From the NCBI GenBank assembly GCA_947565635.1, contig CANOGU010000003.1, positions 62,001 through 126,000 on the forward strand: 64,000 nt of DNA. The letters are read 5' to 3'. Position 1 is the stretch's first letter. Each line of letters begins with the position of its first letter. This DNA is from an uncultured Lactobacillus sp. GTDB lineage: Bacteria; Bacillota; Bacilli; Lactobacillales; Lactobacillaceae. This document shows, in pieces, positions 34,425-44,057 of this stretch. A model generated the notes under the pieces. That model was not told where the DNA came from. It searched no databases and was given only the letters and a program-made list of their open reading frames with translations. A program made the translations under genes and the position numbers.

Positions 34425-34865
34425 ATGAAGCTTAATGAATTAAAACCAAATGAAGGTTCACGTCGCAACAGAAAACGTGTTGGTCGTGGTACTTCTAGTG
34501 GTTACGGTAAAACTGCTGGTCGTGGACAAAAGGGTCAATTAGCTCGTACTGGTGGTAAGACTCGTTTAGGTTTCGAAGGTGGTCAAATGCCATTATTCAG
34601 AAGAATGCCTAAGCGTGGTTTCAAGAACGTTAACCGCAAAGAATACGCTATTATTAATTTAAATGATTTAAACAGATTTGATGATGGTAGTGAAGTAACT
34701 ATCGATACATTAAAATCATCAGGTTTAGTTAAAAAAGAACTTGCAGGAGTTAAGTTGTTAGCTAACGGTGAATTAAAGGTTAAGTTAACTGTAAAAGTTA
34801 ACAAAGCCTCAGAAGCTGCTAAAAAAGCTGTTGAAGCCGCTGGCGGAACTGTTGAGGTGATCTAA
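34425..34865 (+). CDS. rplO: 50S ribosomal protein L15
   Basis: Late-assembly protein. The 146 residues have the basic, glycine-rich N-terminal extension ([20 protein letters not shown], then [20 protein letters not shown]) and a globular C-terminus. Its stop shares one base with the secY start, so secretion and ribosome genes are translationally coupled. Confidence 0.98.
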   Translation: MKLNELKPNEGSRRNRKRVGRGTSSGYGKTAGRGQKGQLARTGGKTRLGFEGGQMPLFRRMPKRGFKNVNRKEYAIINLNDLNRFDDGSEVTIDTLKSSGLVKKELAGVKLLANGELKVKLTVKVNKASEAAKKAVEAAGGTVEVI

Positions 34866-36160
34866 TGTTCTCGACCTTGAAGAACGCCTTTAAGGATAAA
34901 GATATTAGATCAAAAATCTTTTTCACTCTCTTTATCCTATTGCTTTATCGTATCGGGGCTAATATTACAGTTCCGGGTGTTAATGCAAAAGCTATTACAC
35001 AGGTTGCACAAACTGGTTTGGTCCCAATGTTGGATACAGTAAGTGGTGGTGGACTAGATACATATTCTATTTTTTCACTTGGTGTTTCACCTTACATTAC
35101 TGCTCAGATTGTTATCCAATTACTCCAAATGGATATTGTTCCTAAATTAGTTGAATGGGGAAAGCAAGGAGAAGTCGGAAGACGAAAAACAAATCAGGTG
35201 ACACGCTATCTTACTTTAGTTGTTGCCTTTGTTCAAAGTCTTGGTATTACTCTTGGTTTTAATGTTTTAACTGAAATGGGTTTGGTTAAAACACAAACTC
35301 CTCAAACTTATATTGAGATTGCCATTATTATGACGGCTGGGACAATGCTTTTGACCTGGCTAGGTGATGAAATCACTGATAAGGGATTGGGAAATGGAGT
35401 ATCTGTAATTATTTTTGCAGGAATCATTTCTCGCCTTCCGAATGGAATTTATCAATTGTTTAAAGATTTCATTATAAATAATAGTGCTAGCGATCGTTGG
35501 CAAGGGATATTGTTCTTCATCGCGATCATTATTGCCATTTTACTAGTAACTCAATTTGTTACATGGTTTCAACAAGCTGATTTACGAGTACCTATTCAAT
35601 ATACTCGTAGAGCAGCAACAAGTGGCTCCGAAAGTTTCCTACCATTAAAGGTTAACGTGTCTGGAGTTATTCCAGTTATTTTTGCCAGTTCCTTTATTAT
35701 TACACCAGCTACAATTTTGATGGCTTTCCAAAGATCTCATGGAAATGAACAATGGTTTAAGATTTGTAATCAAATATTTAGTTTACAAACTACACCTGGT
35801 GCACTGATTTATACACTATTGATTATTTTGTTCACTTTCTTCTATGCCTTTGTTCAAGTAAATCCAGAAAAGTTGGCTGAGAACTTGCAAAAGCAAGGAG
35901 CCTATATTCCTAGCGTTTGGCCAGGAAAAGATACACAAAAATATGTATCTAAAATTTTGATTAGATTATCTACAGTAGGTGCGGTATTTTTAGGACTTGT
36001 AGCCCTATTGCCACAACTTGCTACGAATATTTTTGGTCTTCCAAGTTCAATCGGACTAGGTGGAACAAGTCTTTTAATCGTCATTGGTGTGGTTTTAGAA
36101 TTAGCTCGTCAGGTTGATGGGTTACTAATGAAGCGCGAATACGTTGGATTTATTAGATAA
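34865..36160 (+). CDS. secY: Protein translocase subunit SecY
   Basis: Channel-forming subunit of the Sec translocon in the cytoplasmic membrane. The 431 residues have ten hydrophobic segments and family motifs: the plug region, GKQGEVGRRKTNQVTRYLTL and the cytoplasmic loop with RRAATSGSESFLPLKVN. It overlaps rplO by one base and is followed after 12 nt by adk. This is the canonical location at the end of the spc block. Confidence 0.98.
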   Translation: MFSTLKNAFKDKDIRSKIFFTLFILLLYRIGANITVPGVNAKAITQVAQTGLVPMLDTVSGGGLDTYSIFSLGVSPYITAQIVIQLLQMDIVPKLVEWGKQGEVGRRKTNQVTRYLTLVVAFVQSLGITLGFNVLTEMGLVKTQTPQTYIEIAIIMTAGTMLLTWLGDEITDKGLGNGVSVIIFAGIISRLPNGIYQLFKDFIINNSASDRWQGILFFIAIIIAILLVTQFVTWFQQADLRVPIQYTRRAATSGSESFLPLKVNVSGVIPVIFASSFIITPATILMAFQRSHGNEQWFKICNQIFSLQTTPGALIYTLLIILFTFFYAFVQVNPEKLAENLQKQGAYIPSVWPGKDTQKYVSKILIRLSTVGAVFLGLVALLPQLATNIFGLPSSIGLGGTSLLIVIGVVLELARQVDGLLMKREYVGFIR

Positions 36161-36172
36161 GTAAGGATAAAA

Positions 36173-36826
36173 ATGATTAATTTAATTCTTTTAGGTTTGC
36201 CTGGTGCGGGCAAAGGAACAGCTTCTGAAAGCATTGTGGATAAGTATCATTTAGCTCATATTTCTACTGGCGATATGTTTAGAGAGGCTATGGCTAATGA
36301 AACTCCAGTTGGTTTAGAAGCTAAAAGTTATATTGACAAAGGTAATTTAGTTCCAGATGAAGTTACAGCTAAGTTAGTTGAAGAACGTCTTAAGCAACCT
36401 GATACTAAGAACGGTTTTATTTTAGATGGATTTCCAAGAACCACTGTTCAAGCTGAACTTCTTGAAGATATAACTAAGCGGTTAGATAAACCGTTAACTA
36501 AGGTAATTGCAATTGATGTTGATGAAGATGTTTTAATAAAACGTTTATCAGCACGCTACATTTGTAAAAATTGTGGTGCAACTTATAACAAAATTTCAAA
36601 TCCAACTAAGGTAGAAGGTACTTGTGATCGTTGCGGTGGACATGAATTTTTCCAACGCGAGGATGACAAGCCAGAAGTTGTTAAAAATCGCTTAGAAGTT
36701 AACAAGAAGATGAATACTCCACTTCGTGATTTTTATGAAGAAAAGGGAATTCTTTCAACTGTTAACGGTGAACAAACTCCGGAAAAAGTATTTGAGGACA
36801 TTGACAAAATTTTAAGTAAAGATTAG
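36173..36826 (+). CDS. adk: Adenylate kinase, zinc-binding type
   Basis: Interconverts AMP, ADP and ATP. The 217 residues carry the P-loop GLPGAGKG (8-15), the DGFPRT motif and a zinc LID made of CKNC and CDRC, typical of Gram-positive enzymes. In Bacillus map follows adk. Here the next gene is infA, with a promoter in the gap. Confidence 0.98.
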   Translation: MINLILLGLPGAGKGTASESIVDKYHLAHISTGDMFREAMANETPVGLEAKSYIDKGNLVPDEVTAKLVEERLKQPDTKNGFILDGFPRTTVQAELLEDITKRLDKPLTKVIAIDVDEDVLIKRLSARYICKNCGATYNKISNPTKVEGTCDRCGGHEFFQREDDKPEVVKNRLEVNKKMNTPLRDFYEEKGILSTVNGEQTPEKVFEDIDKILSKD

Positions 36827-36833
36827 TCAGTTA

Positions 36834-36861
36834 TTGTTTTTTTTACGTTCCGTGTTATAAT
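36834..36861 (+). promoter_or_regulatory. Internal promoter before infA
   Basis: A perfect TGTTATAAT extended -10 (TATAAT at 36856-36861) with TTGTTT (36834-36839) 16 nt upstream. It would drive infA-rpmJ-rpsM-rpsK-rpoA-rplQ independently of the S10 promoter. Confidence 0.82.
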
Positions 36862-36878
36862 GCCTAAGTGTGACTTAT

Positions 36879-36898
36879 TTGTTCATGTGGAGGAACAA
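36879..36898 (+). promoter_or_regulatory. Hairpin presenting the infA ribosome binding site
   Basis: TTGTTC (36879-36884) pairs with GAACAA (36893-36898). The GGAGG ribosome binding site lies in the 8-nt loop and reaches into the stem. This may tune infA translation. It is short and could be weak. Confidence 0.35.
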
Positions 36899-36900
36899 TT

Positions 36901-37122
36901 TTGGCAAAAGAAGATGTCATCGAAGTTGAGGGTAAGGTAGTTGATACCTTACCTAATGCTATGTTTAAAGTTGAATTAGAAAATGGTGCAACTATTTTAG
37001 CTCATGTGTCTGGTAAAATTAGAATGCACTACATTAGAATTTTACCTGGTGATAGAGTAACAGTTGAATTATCACCATATGATTTAACTAAGGGTAGGAT
37101 TACGTATCGTTTTATTAAGTAA
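36901..37122 (+). CDS. infA: Translation initiation factor IF-1
   Basis: Binds the 30S A site during initiation. The 73 residues form an OB fold, [20 protein letters not shown], then [17 protein letters not shown]. The start is TTG 36901, which gives the conserved MAKED N-terminus. First gene after the internal promoter, and followed by rpmJ. Confidence 0.97.
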
Positions 37123-37136
37123 TTACGGAGGCAAAC

Positions 37137-37253
37137 ATGAAAGTTAGACCATCTGTTAAACCAATGTGTGAACATTGCAAGATTATCAAAAGACATGGTC
37201 GTGTTATGGTGATTTGCTCTGCAAACCCTAAGCACAAACAACGTCAAGGTTAA
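37137..37253 (+). CDS. rpmJ: 50S ribosomal protein L36
   Basis: A 38-residue zinc-binding protein, [20 protein letters not shown] then [18 protein letters not shown]. The zinc ligands C11, C14, C27 and H32-type positions are present, so it is the zinc form. It lies between infA and rpsM behind GGAGG, the normal place. Confidence 0.97.
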
Positions 37254-37286
37254 TAGTTAGATATTTTTATTAGGAGGTGCAATTTA

Positions 37287-37634
37287 ATGGCACGTATTGC
37301 TGGTGTTGACTTACCCAGAAATAAAAGAGTTGTAGTCGCATTAACTTATATCTATGGTATTGGTGAACCAACTGCAAAAAAGATTTGTAAAGATGCTGGT
37401 ATTTCTGAAGACATTCGTACTAATGACTTGACTCCAGAAGATCAAGAAAAATTACGTAGCGAAGTAGACAAGTACCGTGTTGAAGGTGATCTTCGTCGTG
37501 AAGTTAGCCTTAACATCAAGCGTTTAGTTGAAATTGGCTCATACCGTGGTATTCGTCACCGTCGTGGCTTACCAGTTCGTGGTCAAAATACCAAGAATAA
37601 TGCTCGTACTCGTAAGGGTTCAAAGAGAAAATAA
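37287..37634 (+). CDS. rpsM: 30S ribosomal protein S13
   Basis: Head protein that contacts P-site tRNA and the 50S subunit. The 115 residues include [20 protein letters not shown] and the C-terminal [20 protein letters not shown] basic tail. Behind GGAGG. Canonical order rpsM-rpsK-rpoA-rplQ follows. Confidence 0.98.
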   Translation: MARIAGVDLPRNKRVVVALTYIYGIGEPTAKKICKDAGISEDIRTNDLTPEDQEKLRSEVDKYRVEGDLRREVSLNIKRLVEIGSYRGIRHRRGLPVRGQNTKNNARTRKGSKRK

Positions 37635-37658
37635 TTTATTAAATAGGAGGTTAAGTTA

Positions 37659-38048
37659 ATGGCTGCAAAGAAAACAGCACGTAAACGCCGTGTAAAGAAG
37701 CATGTTGAAAGCGGCGTTGCTCATATTCATTCTACGTTTAACAATACCTTGGTCATGATTACTGATGTACAAGGTAACGCAGTCGCATGGTCTTCCGCTG
37801 GTGCTTTAGGTTTTAAGGGTAGTCGTAAGTCTACACCATTTGCTGCTCAAATGGCCGCAGAAGCAGCTGCAAAATCTGCAATGGATCAAGGCATGAAGCA
37901 TGTTGAAGTTTCAGTTAAAGGCCCAGGTGCAGGTCGTGAAGCTGCTATTAGAGCACTTCAAGCTGCAGGTCTTGAAATCACTGCTATTCGCGACGTTACT
38001 CCAGTGCCGCACAACGGTTCCAGACCACCAAAACGTCGTCGTGTCTAG
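37659..38048 (+). CDS. rpsK: 30S ribosomal protein S11
   Basis: Platform protein near the E site. The 129 residues contain [34 protein letters not shown] and the C-terminal [18 protein letters not shown]. Placed 24 nt after rpsM and 45 nt before rpoA. Confidence 0.98.
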   Translation: MAAKKTARKRRVKKHVESGVAHIHSTFNNTLVMITDVQGNAVAWSSAGALGFKGSRKSTPFAAQMAAEAAAKSAMDQGMKHVEVSVKGPGAGREAAIRALQAAGLEITAIRDVTPVPHNGSRPPKRRRV

Positions 38049-38093
38049 TTTATTCCTGCGTGCAGGACATTACGTTTTGAAAGGGGCCCAGTA

Positions 38094-39032
38094 ATGATTG
38101 AATTTGAAAAACCAAATATTACCGTAGTAGACCAAGAGGAGGCATACGGTAAGTTTGTTGTCGAACCACTGGAACGCGGTTTCGGGACTACTTTAGGTAA
38201 CTCACTCCGTCGAGTTTTACTTACTTCTATTCCAGGTACGGCACTTTCTTACATTCAGATTGATGGTGTGTTACATGAATTTTCAACAATTCCTGGCGTT
38301 AGAGAAGACGTCACGAAGATCATTCTTAATTTGAAGAAACTAGAGTTAAAGTCACTCTCAGATGAAGAAAAAATTGCTGAAATCGATGTAACTGGACCAG
38401 CAATTGTAACTGCTGCTGATTTGAAGGTCGACTCTGATATTGAGGTCTTAAATCCAGATCAATATATTTGTAGTATTGCTGATGGTGGCCATTTGCATAT
38501 GAACGTTGCGATCAAGACTGGTCGTGGTTATGTTCCCGCAAGTGAAAACAAGACAGATGACATGCCTATTGGTGTCATCCCCGTTGATTCACTCTTCTCA
38601 CCAATCAAAAAAGTTAACTACCAAGTTGAAAGTGCTCGTGTTGGTAAGAGAGATGACTATGACAAATTAACTTTAGAAATTTGGACTGATGGTTCAATCA
38701 CACCTAATGATGCCCTTAGTTTCGCTGCGAAGATTCTTGTAGAACACTTCAAAGTATTTATGTCTACTGATATGGATGCGCAGTTTGATGATGTAATGGT
38801 AGAAAAAGAGGACGATAAGAACGAAAAGAAGCTTGAGATGACGATCGAAGAGCTTGATTTGTCTGTTCGTTCCTATAACTGCTTGAAACGTGCAGGAATT
38901 AATACTGTTCAAGAATTAACTGATAAATCTGAAGCAGATATGATGCGCGTACGTAACTTAGGACGTAAGTCATTAGAAGAAGTAAAGAATAAACTTGCCG
39001 ATCTTGGTCTATCACTTCGTCAAGATGACTAA
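38094..39032 (+). CDS. rpoA: DNA-directed RNA polymerase alpha subunit
   Basis: Scaffold for polymerase assembly and contact point for activators and UP elements. The 312 residues have the N-terminal dimerisation domain ([20 protein letters not shown]), a flexible acidic linker near 228-245 ([11 protein letters not shown]) and the C-terminal domain with [18 protein letters not shown] and [16 protein letters not shown]. Preceded by AAAGGGGCCC rather than a strong GGAGG site. Confidence 0.98.
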   Translation: MIEFEKPNITVVDQEEAYGKFVVEPLERGFGTTLGNSLRRVLLTSIPGTALSYIQIDGVLHEFSTIPGVREDVTKIILNLKKLELKSLSDEEKIAEIDVTGPAIVTAADLKVDSDIEVLNPDQYICSIADGGHLHMNVAIKTGRGYVPASENKTDDMPIGVIPVDSLFSPIKKVNYQVESARVGKRDDYDKLTLEIWTDGSITPNDALSFAAKILVEHFKVFMSTDMDAQFDDVMVEKEDDKNEKKLEMTIEELDLSVRSYNCLKRAGINTVQELTDKSEADMMRVRNLGRKSLEEVKNKLADLGLSLRQDD

Positions 39033-39058
39033 GTAGGAATAATAAGGAGGGAAAACTC

Positions 39059-39442
39059 ATGGCATACCGTAAATTAGGTCGCGATAGTGCACACAGAAAA
39101 GCAATGCTTAGAGAAATGACTACTCAATTGATCATGAACGAACGCATTGTTACTACTGAAACCCGTGCTAAAGAAATCCGCAAAACTACCGAAAAAATGA
39201 TTACTTTAGGTAAACGCGGTGATTTAAGTGCTAGAAGAAAGGCTGCTGCTTTTGTTCGTAATGAAATCGCTGATATTCACGAAGAAAAAGATGCAGTTGT
39301 TGTAAAATCAGCACTTCAAAAACTTTTCAGTGATATTGCACCTCGTTACAAAGACCGTAATGGTGGATACACTAGAATGTATAAGTTAGCTAACCCACGT
39401 AAGGGTGATGCTGCTCCAATGGTAATCATTGAATTAGTTTAA
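39059..39442 (+). CDS. rplQ: 50S ribosomal protein L17
   Basis: Tunnel-exit protein, last of the superoperon. The 127 residues include [20 protein letters not shown], the [19 protein letters not shown] helix and the C-terminal [20 protein letters not shown] terminator follows at 39534. Confidence 0.98.
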   Translation: MAYRKLGRDSAHRKAMLREMTTQLIMNERIVTTETRAKEIRKTTEKMITLGKRGDLSARRKAAAFVRNEIADIHEEKDAVVVKSALQKLFSDIAPRYKDRNGGYTRMYKLANPRKGDAAPMVIIELV

Positions 39443-39477
39443 TAACGTTAATTTAATATTATTTTATAAATCTTTCA

Positions 39478-39513
39478 CAAAAGCGAGAATAAGCGTGATG
39501 ATGGTGGCTTTTG
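39478..39513 (+). other. Long-loop hairpin in the rplQ 3' region
   Basis: CAAAAGC (39478-39484) pairs perfectly with GCTTTTG (39507-39513) around a 22-nt G-rich loop. It lies between rplQ and its terminator. It may be a 3'-UTR processing or stability element, or part of a control region ahead of the ECF genes. Function unknown. Confidence 0.4.
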
Positions 39514-39533
39514 CCTAGTCTAGCTTAGATGTT

Positions 39534-39566
39534 AAATCATCCCTCTTTGTGGATGATTTTTTTTTG
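39534..39566 (+). terminator. Terminator of the S10-spc-alpha superoperon
   Basis: AAATCATCC (39534-39542) and GGATGATTT (39551-39559) enclose an 8-nt loop and lead into a long T run. Confidence 0.92.
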
Positions 39567-39584
39567 CTCTTTTTTTATAATTGA

Positions 39585-39590
39585 TACAAT
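39585..39590 (+). promoter_or_regulatory. Putative -10 of the ecfA1 promoter
   Basis: TACAAT lies about 30 nt before the ecfA1 ATG, directly after the superoperon terminator. The -35 is poor: TTGCTC at 39564-39569 is only 15 nt away. Promoter activity is inferred from the position. Confidence 0.45.
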
Positions 39591-39620
39591 GGCATATACA
39601 GAAAAAGAGTAGTGATATTT

Positions 39621-40469
39621 ATGAAAGATAATATAGTAACGGTTCAGCATCTTTCCTTTACTTATAAGGACACAAAACATCCAGCTGTAAACGACGTTAG
39701 CTTTAATATTCCAAAAGGTTCATGGACAACCTTAGTTGGTCATAATGGTAGTGGGAAGTCGACAATTGCTCGTCTGTTAGACGGAATCCTTTTACCTGAT
39801 GAAAACTCTGAAACTTTAATCCAAATTGATGGAATTACTCTTAATGAAAAGACGATGTGGGATATTAGAGATAAGGTAGGTATTGTATTTCAAAATCCTG
39901 ATAATCAATTCGTGGGAGCAACTGTTGAAGATGATGTAGCATTTGGCTTAGAAAATAGACAAGTTCCAAGATTAAAAATGCAAACCATTGTTCATGATGT
40001 AATTAATCAGGTAGGAATGTTAAAATTTCAAAAAAGTGAGCCACAATATTTATCTGGTGGTCAAAAACAAAGAGTAGCTATTGCAGGAATTTTAGCAATT
40101 GGTCCGAAATTAATTATTTTAGATGAGTCAACTAGTATGCTGGATCCAGCAGGGAAAGATAAGATTCTAGCCCTCATTAGAAAAGTACAAAAAGAAAATG
40201 GGTTGACTATATTTTCGATTACGCATGATATTAATGAGGCGTCTCAAGCAGATCAAATACTTGTTTTAAACCAGGGAACCCTTCTTGCTAGTGGCTCACC
40301 AATAGAGATTTTTAAAGATGAATCTTTAATTAAAAGTGCTGGTTTAGAACTACCATTATTTTATAAGGTTAAAAACAAACTTATAAAGCGGGGAATAACT
40401 GTTCCTCAAGAAATTGATAATGAAAAAAAGTTGGTGAACTATTTGTGTCAATTAAATTTAAAAATGTAG
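39621..40469 (+). CDS. ecfA1: Energy-coupling factor transporter ATPase EcfA1
   Basis: One of two ATPases of the shared ECF module that powers vitamin and metal uptake through different S components. ATG 39621 gives 282 residues beginning MKDNIVTVQHLSFTY. The upstream GTG at 39612 lacks support. Walker A GHNGSGKS, Q-loop FQNPDNQ, signature LSGGQKQ and Walker B LIILDES are present. The Q-loop asparagine-rich FQNPDNQFVGATVEDDVAFG is typical of EcfA1. It overlaps ecfA2 by 25 nt. Confidence 0.96.
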   Translation: MKDNIVTVQHLSFTYKDTKHPAVNDVSFNIPKGSWTTLVGHNGSGKSTIARLLDGILLPDENSETLIQIDGITLNEKTMWDIRDKVGIVFQNPDNQFVGATVEDDVAFGLENRQVPRLKMQTIVHDVINQVGMLKFQKSEPQYLSGGQKQRVAIAGILAIGPKLIILDESTSMLDPAGKDKILALIRKVQKENGLTIFSITHDINEASQADQILVLNQGTLLASGSPIEIFKDESLIKSAGLELPLFYKVKNKLIKRGITVPQEIDNEKKLVNYLCQLNLKM

Positions 40470-41308
40470 ATTACGTCTATGCTCCCGGAACTCCTTTTCA
40501 GACTCAGGGATTAAGTAACATATCTTTTGAAATAAAAGATGGATCTTTTGTAGCAATTGCGGGTCATACTGGTAGTGGCAAATCGACATTGATGCAGCAT
40601 TTTGATGGATTATTACTGCCGAGTAAGGGGAGTATTACTATTGCTAATCAAACTATTACTGTTGATACACCAAATAAAGTATTAAAAGAAATAAGAAAAA
40701 AAGTTGGTTTGGTTTTTCAGTTTCCAGAAAATCAGCTTTTTGAAGAAACTGTTCTTAAAGATGTAATGTTTGGACCGCTTAATTTTGGCTTTTCAGAAGA
40801 AAAAGCTAAAGAGCAAGCTATACGCTGGATTGAAAAAGTAGGTCTCCCAGCGGAAACTATGAGTAAATCTCCGTTTGAACTTTCTGGAGGACAAATGCGA
40901 CGAGTAGCGATTGCTGGAGTAATGGCTTATGAACCAGATATCTTATGTCTAGACGAACCAGCTGCTGGATTAGATCCAGAAGGCCAAAAGCAGATATTTG
41001 ACATCTTTAAAAATTATCAAAAACTGGGACATACAGTGATTCTAATTTCTCATAATATGGACGATATAAGTAAATATGCGGATGACATGTTGGTCCTAGA
41101 ACAAGGGCACATGATTAAACATGCTAGTCCAAAAGAAGTTTTTTCAGATGCCGATTGGGTAAAAAAGCATTATTTAGATGAACCGGCCCCGAGTAAGTTA
41201 GCTCGTAGTTTGCAAAAAGTTGGTTTTCATTTTTCATCGATGCCGCTTACTGTTGAATCGCTAGTAGAAGAGATTTCAAAAGAGTTAAGAGCGAAGGGAG
41301 GAAATTAA
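40445..41308 (+). CDS. ecfA2: Energy-coupling factor transporter ATPase EcfA2
   Basis: Second ATPase of the ECF module. The 287 residues begin at GTG 40445 inside ecfA1. Walker A GHTGSGKS, Q-loop FQFPENQLFEETV, signature LSGGQMR and Walker B ILCLDEP are intact. The FPENQLFEETV sequence separates EcfA2 from EcfA1. It overlaps ecfT by one base, so the three genes are tightly coupled. Confidence 0.96.
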   Translation: MSIKFKNVDYVYAPGTPFQTQGLSNISFEIKDGSFVAIAGHTGSGKSTLMQHFDGLLLPSKGSITIANQTITVDTPNKVLKEIRKKVGLVFQFPENQLFEETVLKDVMFGPLNFGFSEEKAKEQAIRWIEKVGLPAETMSKSPFELSGGQMRRVAIAGVMAYEPDILCLDEPAAGLDPEGQKQIFDIFKNYQKLGHTVILISHNMDDISKYADDMLVLEQGHMIKHASPKEVFSDADWVKKHYLDEPAPSKLARSLQKVGFHFSSMPLTVESLVEEISKELRAKGGN

Positions 41309-42105
41309 TGAGCAAAATAATTATTGGACGTTATATTCCGGGTGATTCAATTATTTATAAAATGGATCCAAGGGGAAAGATAATTGCTACATTTTTATTC
41401 ATTGTCATTATTTTCTTGGCTAATAATTGGTTGTCTTACTTGTTCTTATCTGTTTTTACTCTACTTGCAGTTTGGGCTACGAAGTTAAAACCAAAAGTTT
41501 TTTGGGATGGTGTCAAACCTTTAATTTGGTTGATTCTTTTTACATCAGTTTTACAATTGTTTTTTACTACTGGTGGAAAAATATATTGGCACTGGGGAAT
41601 TTTGAATATTAGTGAATATGGTATTCAAAATTCTATTTTTATTTTCATTCGTTTTGTAATGATTATTTTAATTTCTACTGTTCTTACTTTAACTACAACG
41701 TCTTTGGAGATTGCCGATGGAATGGAATGGATTTTAAAGCCATTAGGTTACTTAAAAGTGCCAGTTGCTCAGATTGCTCTTGTAATGTCCATTGCCCTTA
41801 GATTTGTACCCATATTATTAGATCAAGCTGTTAGAATTATGAATGCGCAGAGAGCGCGAGGAGCTGATTTTAACAGTGGAGGATTAATTAAAAGAATTCA
41901 TTCAATTATTCCAATTTTAATTCCATTATTCATTGGTTCTTTAACAATCGCAATTGATTTGGCAACCGCAATGGAAGCAAGAGGCTACCGAGAAGGGGCA
42001 AAAAGGACACGTTATCGCGTTTTAAAGTGGTCAAAGTATGATTGGATTAACTTGGGCTATTTCACGCTCTTAACACTAATTTTATTGCTTACAAGGACAT
42101 ATTAA
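41308..42105 (+). CDS. ecfT: Energy-coupling factor transmembrane protein EcfT
   Basis: Membrane scaffold linking the two EcfA ATPases to a substrate-binding S component. The 265 residues have several hydrophobic helices and the two cytoplasmic coupling motifs with an Ala-Arg-Gly core: QRARGAD and EARGYREGAKRT. It starts behind GGAGG at the last base of ecfA2 and is followed by truA after 3 nt. Confidence 0.96.
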   Translation: MSKIIIGRYIPGDSIIYKMDPRGKIIATFLFIVIIFLANNWLSYLFLSVFTLLAVWATKLKPKVFWDGVKPLIWLILFTSVLQLFFTTGGKIYWHWGILNISEYGIQNSIFIFIRFVMIILISTVLTLTTTSLEIADGMEWILKPLGYLKVPVAQIALVMSIALRFVPILLDQAVRIMNAQRARGADFNSGGLIKRIHSIIPILIPLFIGSLTIAIDLATAMEARGYREGAKRTRYRVLKWSKYDWINLGYFTLLTLILLLTRTY

Positions 42106-42108
42106 ACA

Positions 42109-42900
42109 ATGACAACAAGATATAAATTAACAATGGCATACGATGGGCATCTTTTTCATGGTTTTCAAATTCAGCCAAATGAACGAACAGTGCAGGGAGT
42201 AATAGAAGAAGCACTGAAAAAGATGACTAAGGGAAAAAGAGTGGTTGTACATGGTTCTGGACGAACAGACGCTGGAGTTCATGCAAAAGGACAAGTAATA
42301 CATTTTGACTATCCTGGGAAAAAGATCCCTGCTAAGAATATGATGCTAGCTTTAAATGCACTCATGCCGATTGATACAGTGTTTTTTGATAGTGAAATTG
42401 TAGATTCTAATTTTCATGTGCAATATTCAACTAAAGGAAAATGGTATCGCTATATTGTAGATCAACATCGTTTTACTGATCCTTTTAATCGTTTTTATAC
42501 GGGACATTATCCATATCCTTTAAACATTCAACTAATGCAAAAAGCTGCTAAAGACTTGATCGGGGAACATGATTTTACTAGTTTTGCAGCAAGTGGTGGA
42601 CAAATTGTTGATAAAGTTCGAACAATTTATTACGTAAATATCACTTCTGATCCAGATAATAAAAAAATTATTTTTGACTTTATTGGAAATGGCTTTTTAT
42701 ATAATATGGTGAGGATCTTAGTTGGTACGTTATTGGAAATTGGCAATAAGAAACGTCCAGTAGATGATATACCACGAGTTTTGGCTGCCAAAGATCGTCA
42801 AGAAGTTAGAACAACGGCACCTGCAAGTGGTTTATATTTACAACATGTTTTTTATGAAAATGTTCCTAAAAAATATCGATTAGACCTTAAAAAAGATTGA
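42109..42900 (+). CDS. truA: tRNA pseudouridine synthase A
   Basis: Modifies uridines 38-40 in tRNA anticodon arms. The 263 residues include [20 protein letters not shown] and the catalytic [14 protein letters not shown] with its active-site aspartate, then FTSFAASG and [17 protein letters not shown]. It is coupled to ecfT. The order ecfA1-ecfA2-ecfT-truA-rplM-rpsI is that of Bacillus as well. Confidence 0.97.
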   Translation: MTTRYKLTMAYDGHLFHGFQIQPNERTVQGVIEEALKKMTKGKRVVVHGSGRTDAGVHAKGQVIHFDYPGKKIPAKNMMLALNALMPIDTVFFDSEIVDSNFHVQYSTKGKWYRYIVDQHRFTDPFNRFYTGHYPYPLNIQLMQKAAKDLIGEHDFTSFAASGGQIVDKVRTIYYVNITSDPDNKKIIFDFIGNGFLYNMVRILVGTLLEIGNKKRPVDDIPRVLAAKDRQEVRTTAPASGLYLQHVFYENVPKKYRLDLKKD

Positions 42901-43002
42901 CTTTTTGGACAAAACGACGTAAATTAGTATACGTATGTTTGTCCACGATAGGCCCCGGAAACTTATTGTTTGTCAAACAGAAGAAAAACGGAGGAATTTA
43001 AA
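42901..43002 (+). promoter_or_regulatory. rplM leader region (possible L13-type leader and/or promoter)
   Basis: TGGACAAA (42906-42913) and TTTGTCCA (42938-42945) form a perfect 8-bp stem enclosing ACGT/ACGT (42917-42920 with 42931-42934). The region continues to the rplM ribosome binding site. L13 leaders that control rplM-rpsI are known in low-GC Gram-positives, and this has the right place. The same bases also give TTGGAC (42905-42910), 17 nt, TATACG (42928-42933), a promoter-like pair. The two readings compete and cannot both act on the same transcript start. Confidence 0.5.
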
Positions 43003-43446
43003 GTGCGTACTACCCCATTAGCTAAAACTAGTGATATTAAACGTAAGTGGTATGTTATCGATGCGACTGATGTTTCACTTGGTCGTTTATCAACTGCTGT
43101 AGCATCAATTTTAAGAGGTAAGAATAAGCCTCAATATACACCAAATGTTGATACTGGTGATTATGTTATTGTTGTTAACGCAGCTAAATTGAAGTTGACT
43201 GGTAAAAAAGCAACTGATAAGATCTACTACCGCCACTCAGATTACCGTGGTGGCTTAAGAGCTACTCCTGCCGGTGAATTATTAGCTAAGAACCCAGTAA
43301 GATTAGTTGAATTATCTGTAAAAGGCATGTTGCCAAAGAATACTCTTGGTCACCAAGAATTCATGAAGATGCATGTTTACGCTGGTGAAGACCACGAACA
43401 CGCAGCACAAAAGCCTGAAAAGTTAGACATCAACGAATTAATCTAG
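43003..43446 (+). CDS. rplM: 50S ribosomal protein L13
   Basis: Early-assembly large-subunit protein. GTG 43003 behind CGGAGG gives 147 residues beginning [20 protein letters not shown], as the family expects. A longer frame from TTG 42970 would add non-conserved residues across the ribosome binding site. Contains [20 protein letters not shown] and [11 protein letters not shown]. Paired with rpsI 13 nt downstream. Confidence 0.97.
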   Translation: MRTTPLAKTSDIKRKWYVIDATDVSLGRLSTAVASILRGKNKPQYTPNVDTGDYVIVVNAAKLKLTGKKATDKIYYRHSDYRGGLRATPAGELLAKNPVRLVELSVKGMLPKNTLGHQEFMKMHVYAGEDHEHAAQKPEKLDINELI

Positions 43447-43459
43447 GAGGTTTTAAATA

Positions 43460-43855
43460 ATGGCACAACAAGCAGCTTACGCTGGAACTGGTCGTCGTAA
43501 AGATTCTGTTGCCCGCGTACGTTTAGTACCAGGTAACGGTCAAATTACCATTAACAAAGAAGACGTAACTAAGTACATTCCATACCCTAACTTGGTTCAA
43601 GATATGAAGCAACCATTAGCATTAACTGAAACTGAAGGTCAATACGACATTTTAGTTAACGTTAACGGTGGTGGTTTCTCAGGACAAGCTGGTGCAATTC
43701 GTTTAGGTATTGCACGTGCACTTCTTGAAGTTGACCCAGATTTCCGTGGTCCTCTTAAGAAGGCTGGCATGTTAACTCGTGACCCAAGAATGAAGGAAAG
43801 AAAGAAGCCAGGTTTGAAGAAAGCCCGCAAAGCTTCACAATTCTCAAAGCGTTAA
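43460..43855 (+). CDS. rpsI: 30S ribosomal protein S9
   Basis: Head protein whose C-terminal tail contacts P-site tRNA. The 131 residues include [40 protein letters not shown] and the C-terminal [12 protein letters not shown]. It closes the rplM-rpsI unit before a terminator. Confidence 0.98.
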   Translation: MAQQAAYAGTGRRKDSVARVRLVPGNGQITINKEDVTKYIPYPNLVQDMKQPLALTETEGQYDILVNVNGGGFSGQAGAIRLGIARALLEVDPDFRGPLKKAGMLTRDPRMKERKKPGLKKARKASQFSKR

Positions 43856-43876
43856 TATTTTATATTACGTTTATAC

Positions 43877-43906
43877 GAAAAGACATCTCGCAAGAGGTGT
43901 CTTTTT
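43877..43906 (+). terminator. Terminator after rpsI
   Basis: A 12-bp stem (AAAGACATCTC with GAGGTGTCTTT plus an outer pair) with a 4-nt loop and a T run. It marks the end of the ribosomal cluster. Confidence 0.92.
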
Positions 43907-44057
43907 GCTTTCTAATGAATATTTGAACTATAAAATAAAAAATATAAATATTATAGTAGTTTTAATAAATAGTCAAAAAAATATAGACAAAGAAAAAATT
44001 AAGCCTTATTGTTTAATTTTAGAGCTAATTAATATAGTTTGATTTGGAGATTTAATA

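Noticed and set aside
42970..43002. TTG 42970 as the rplM start
   Set aside because: It would translate the ribosome binding site of GTG 43003 and add a non-conserved extension to L13.
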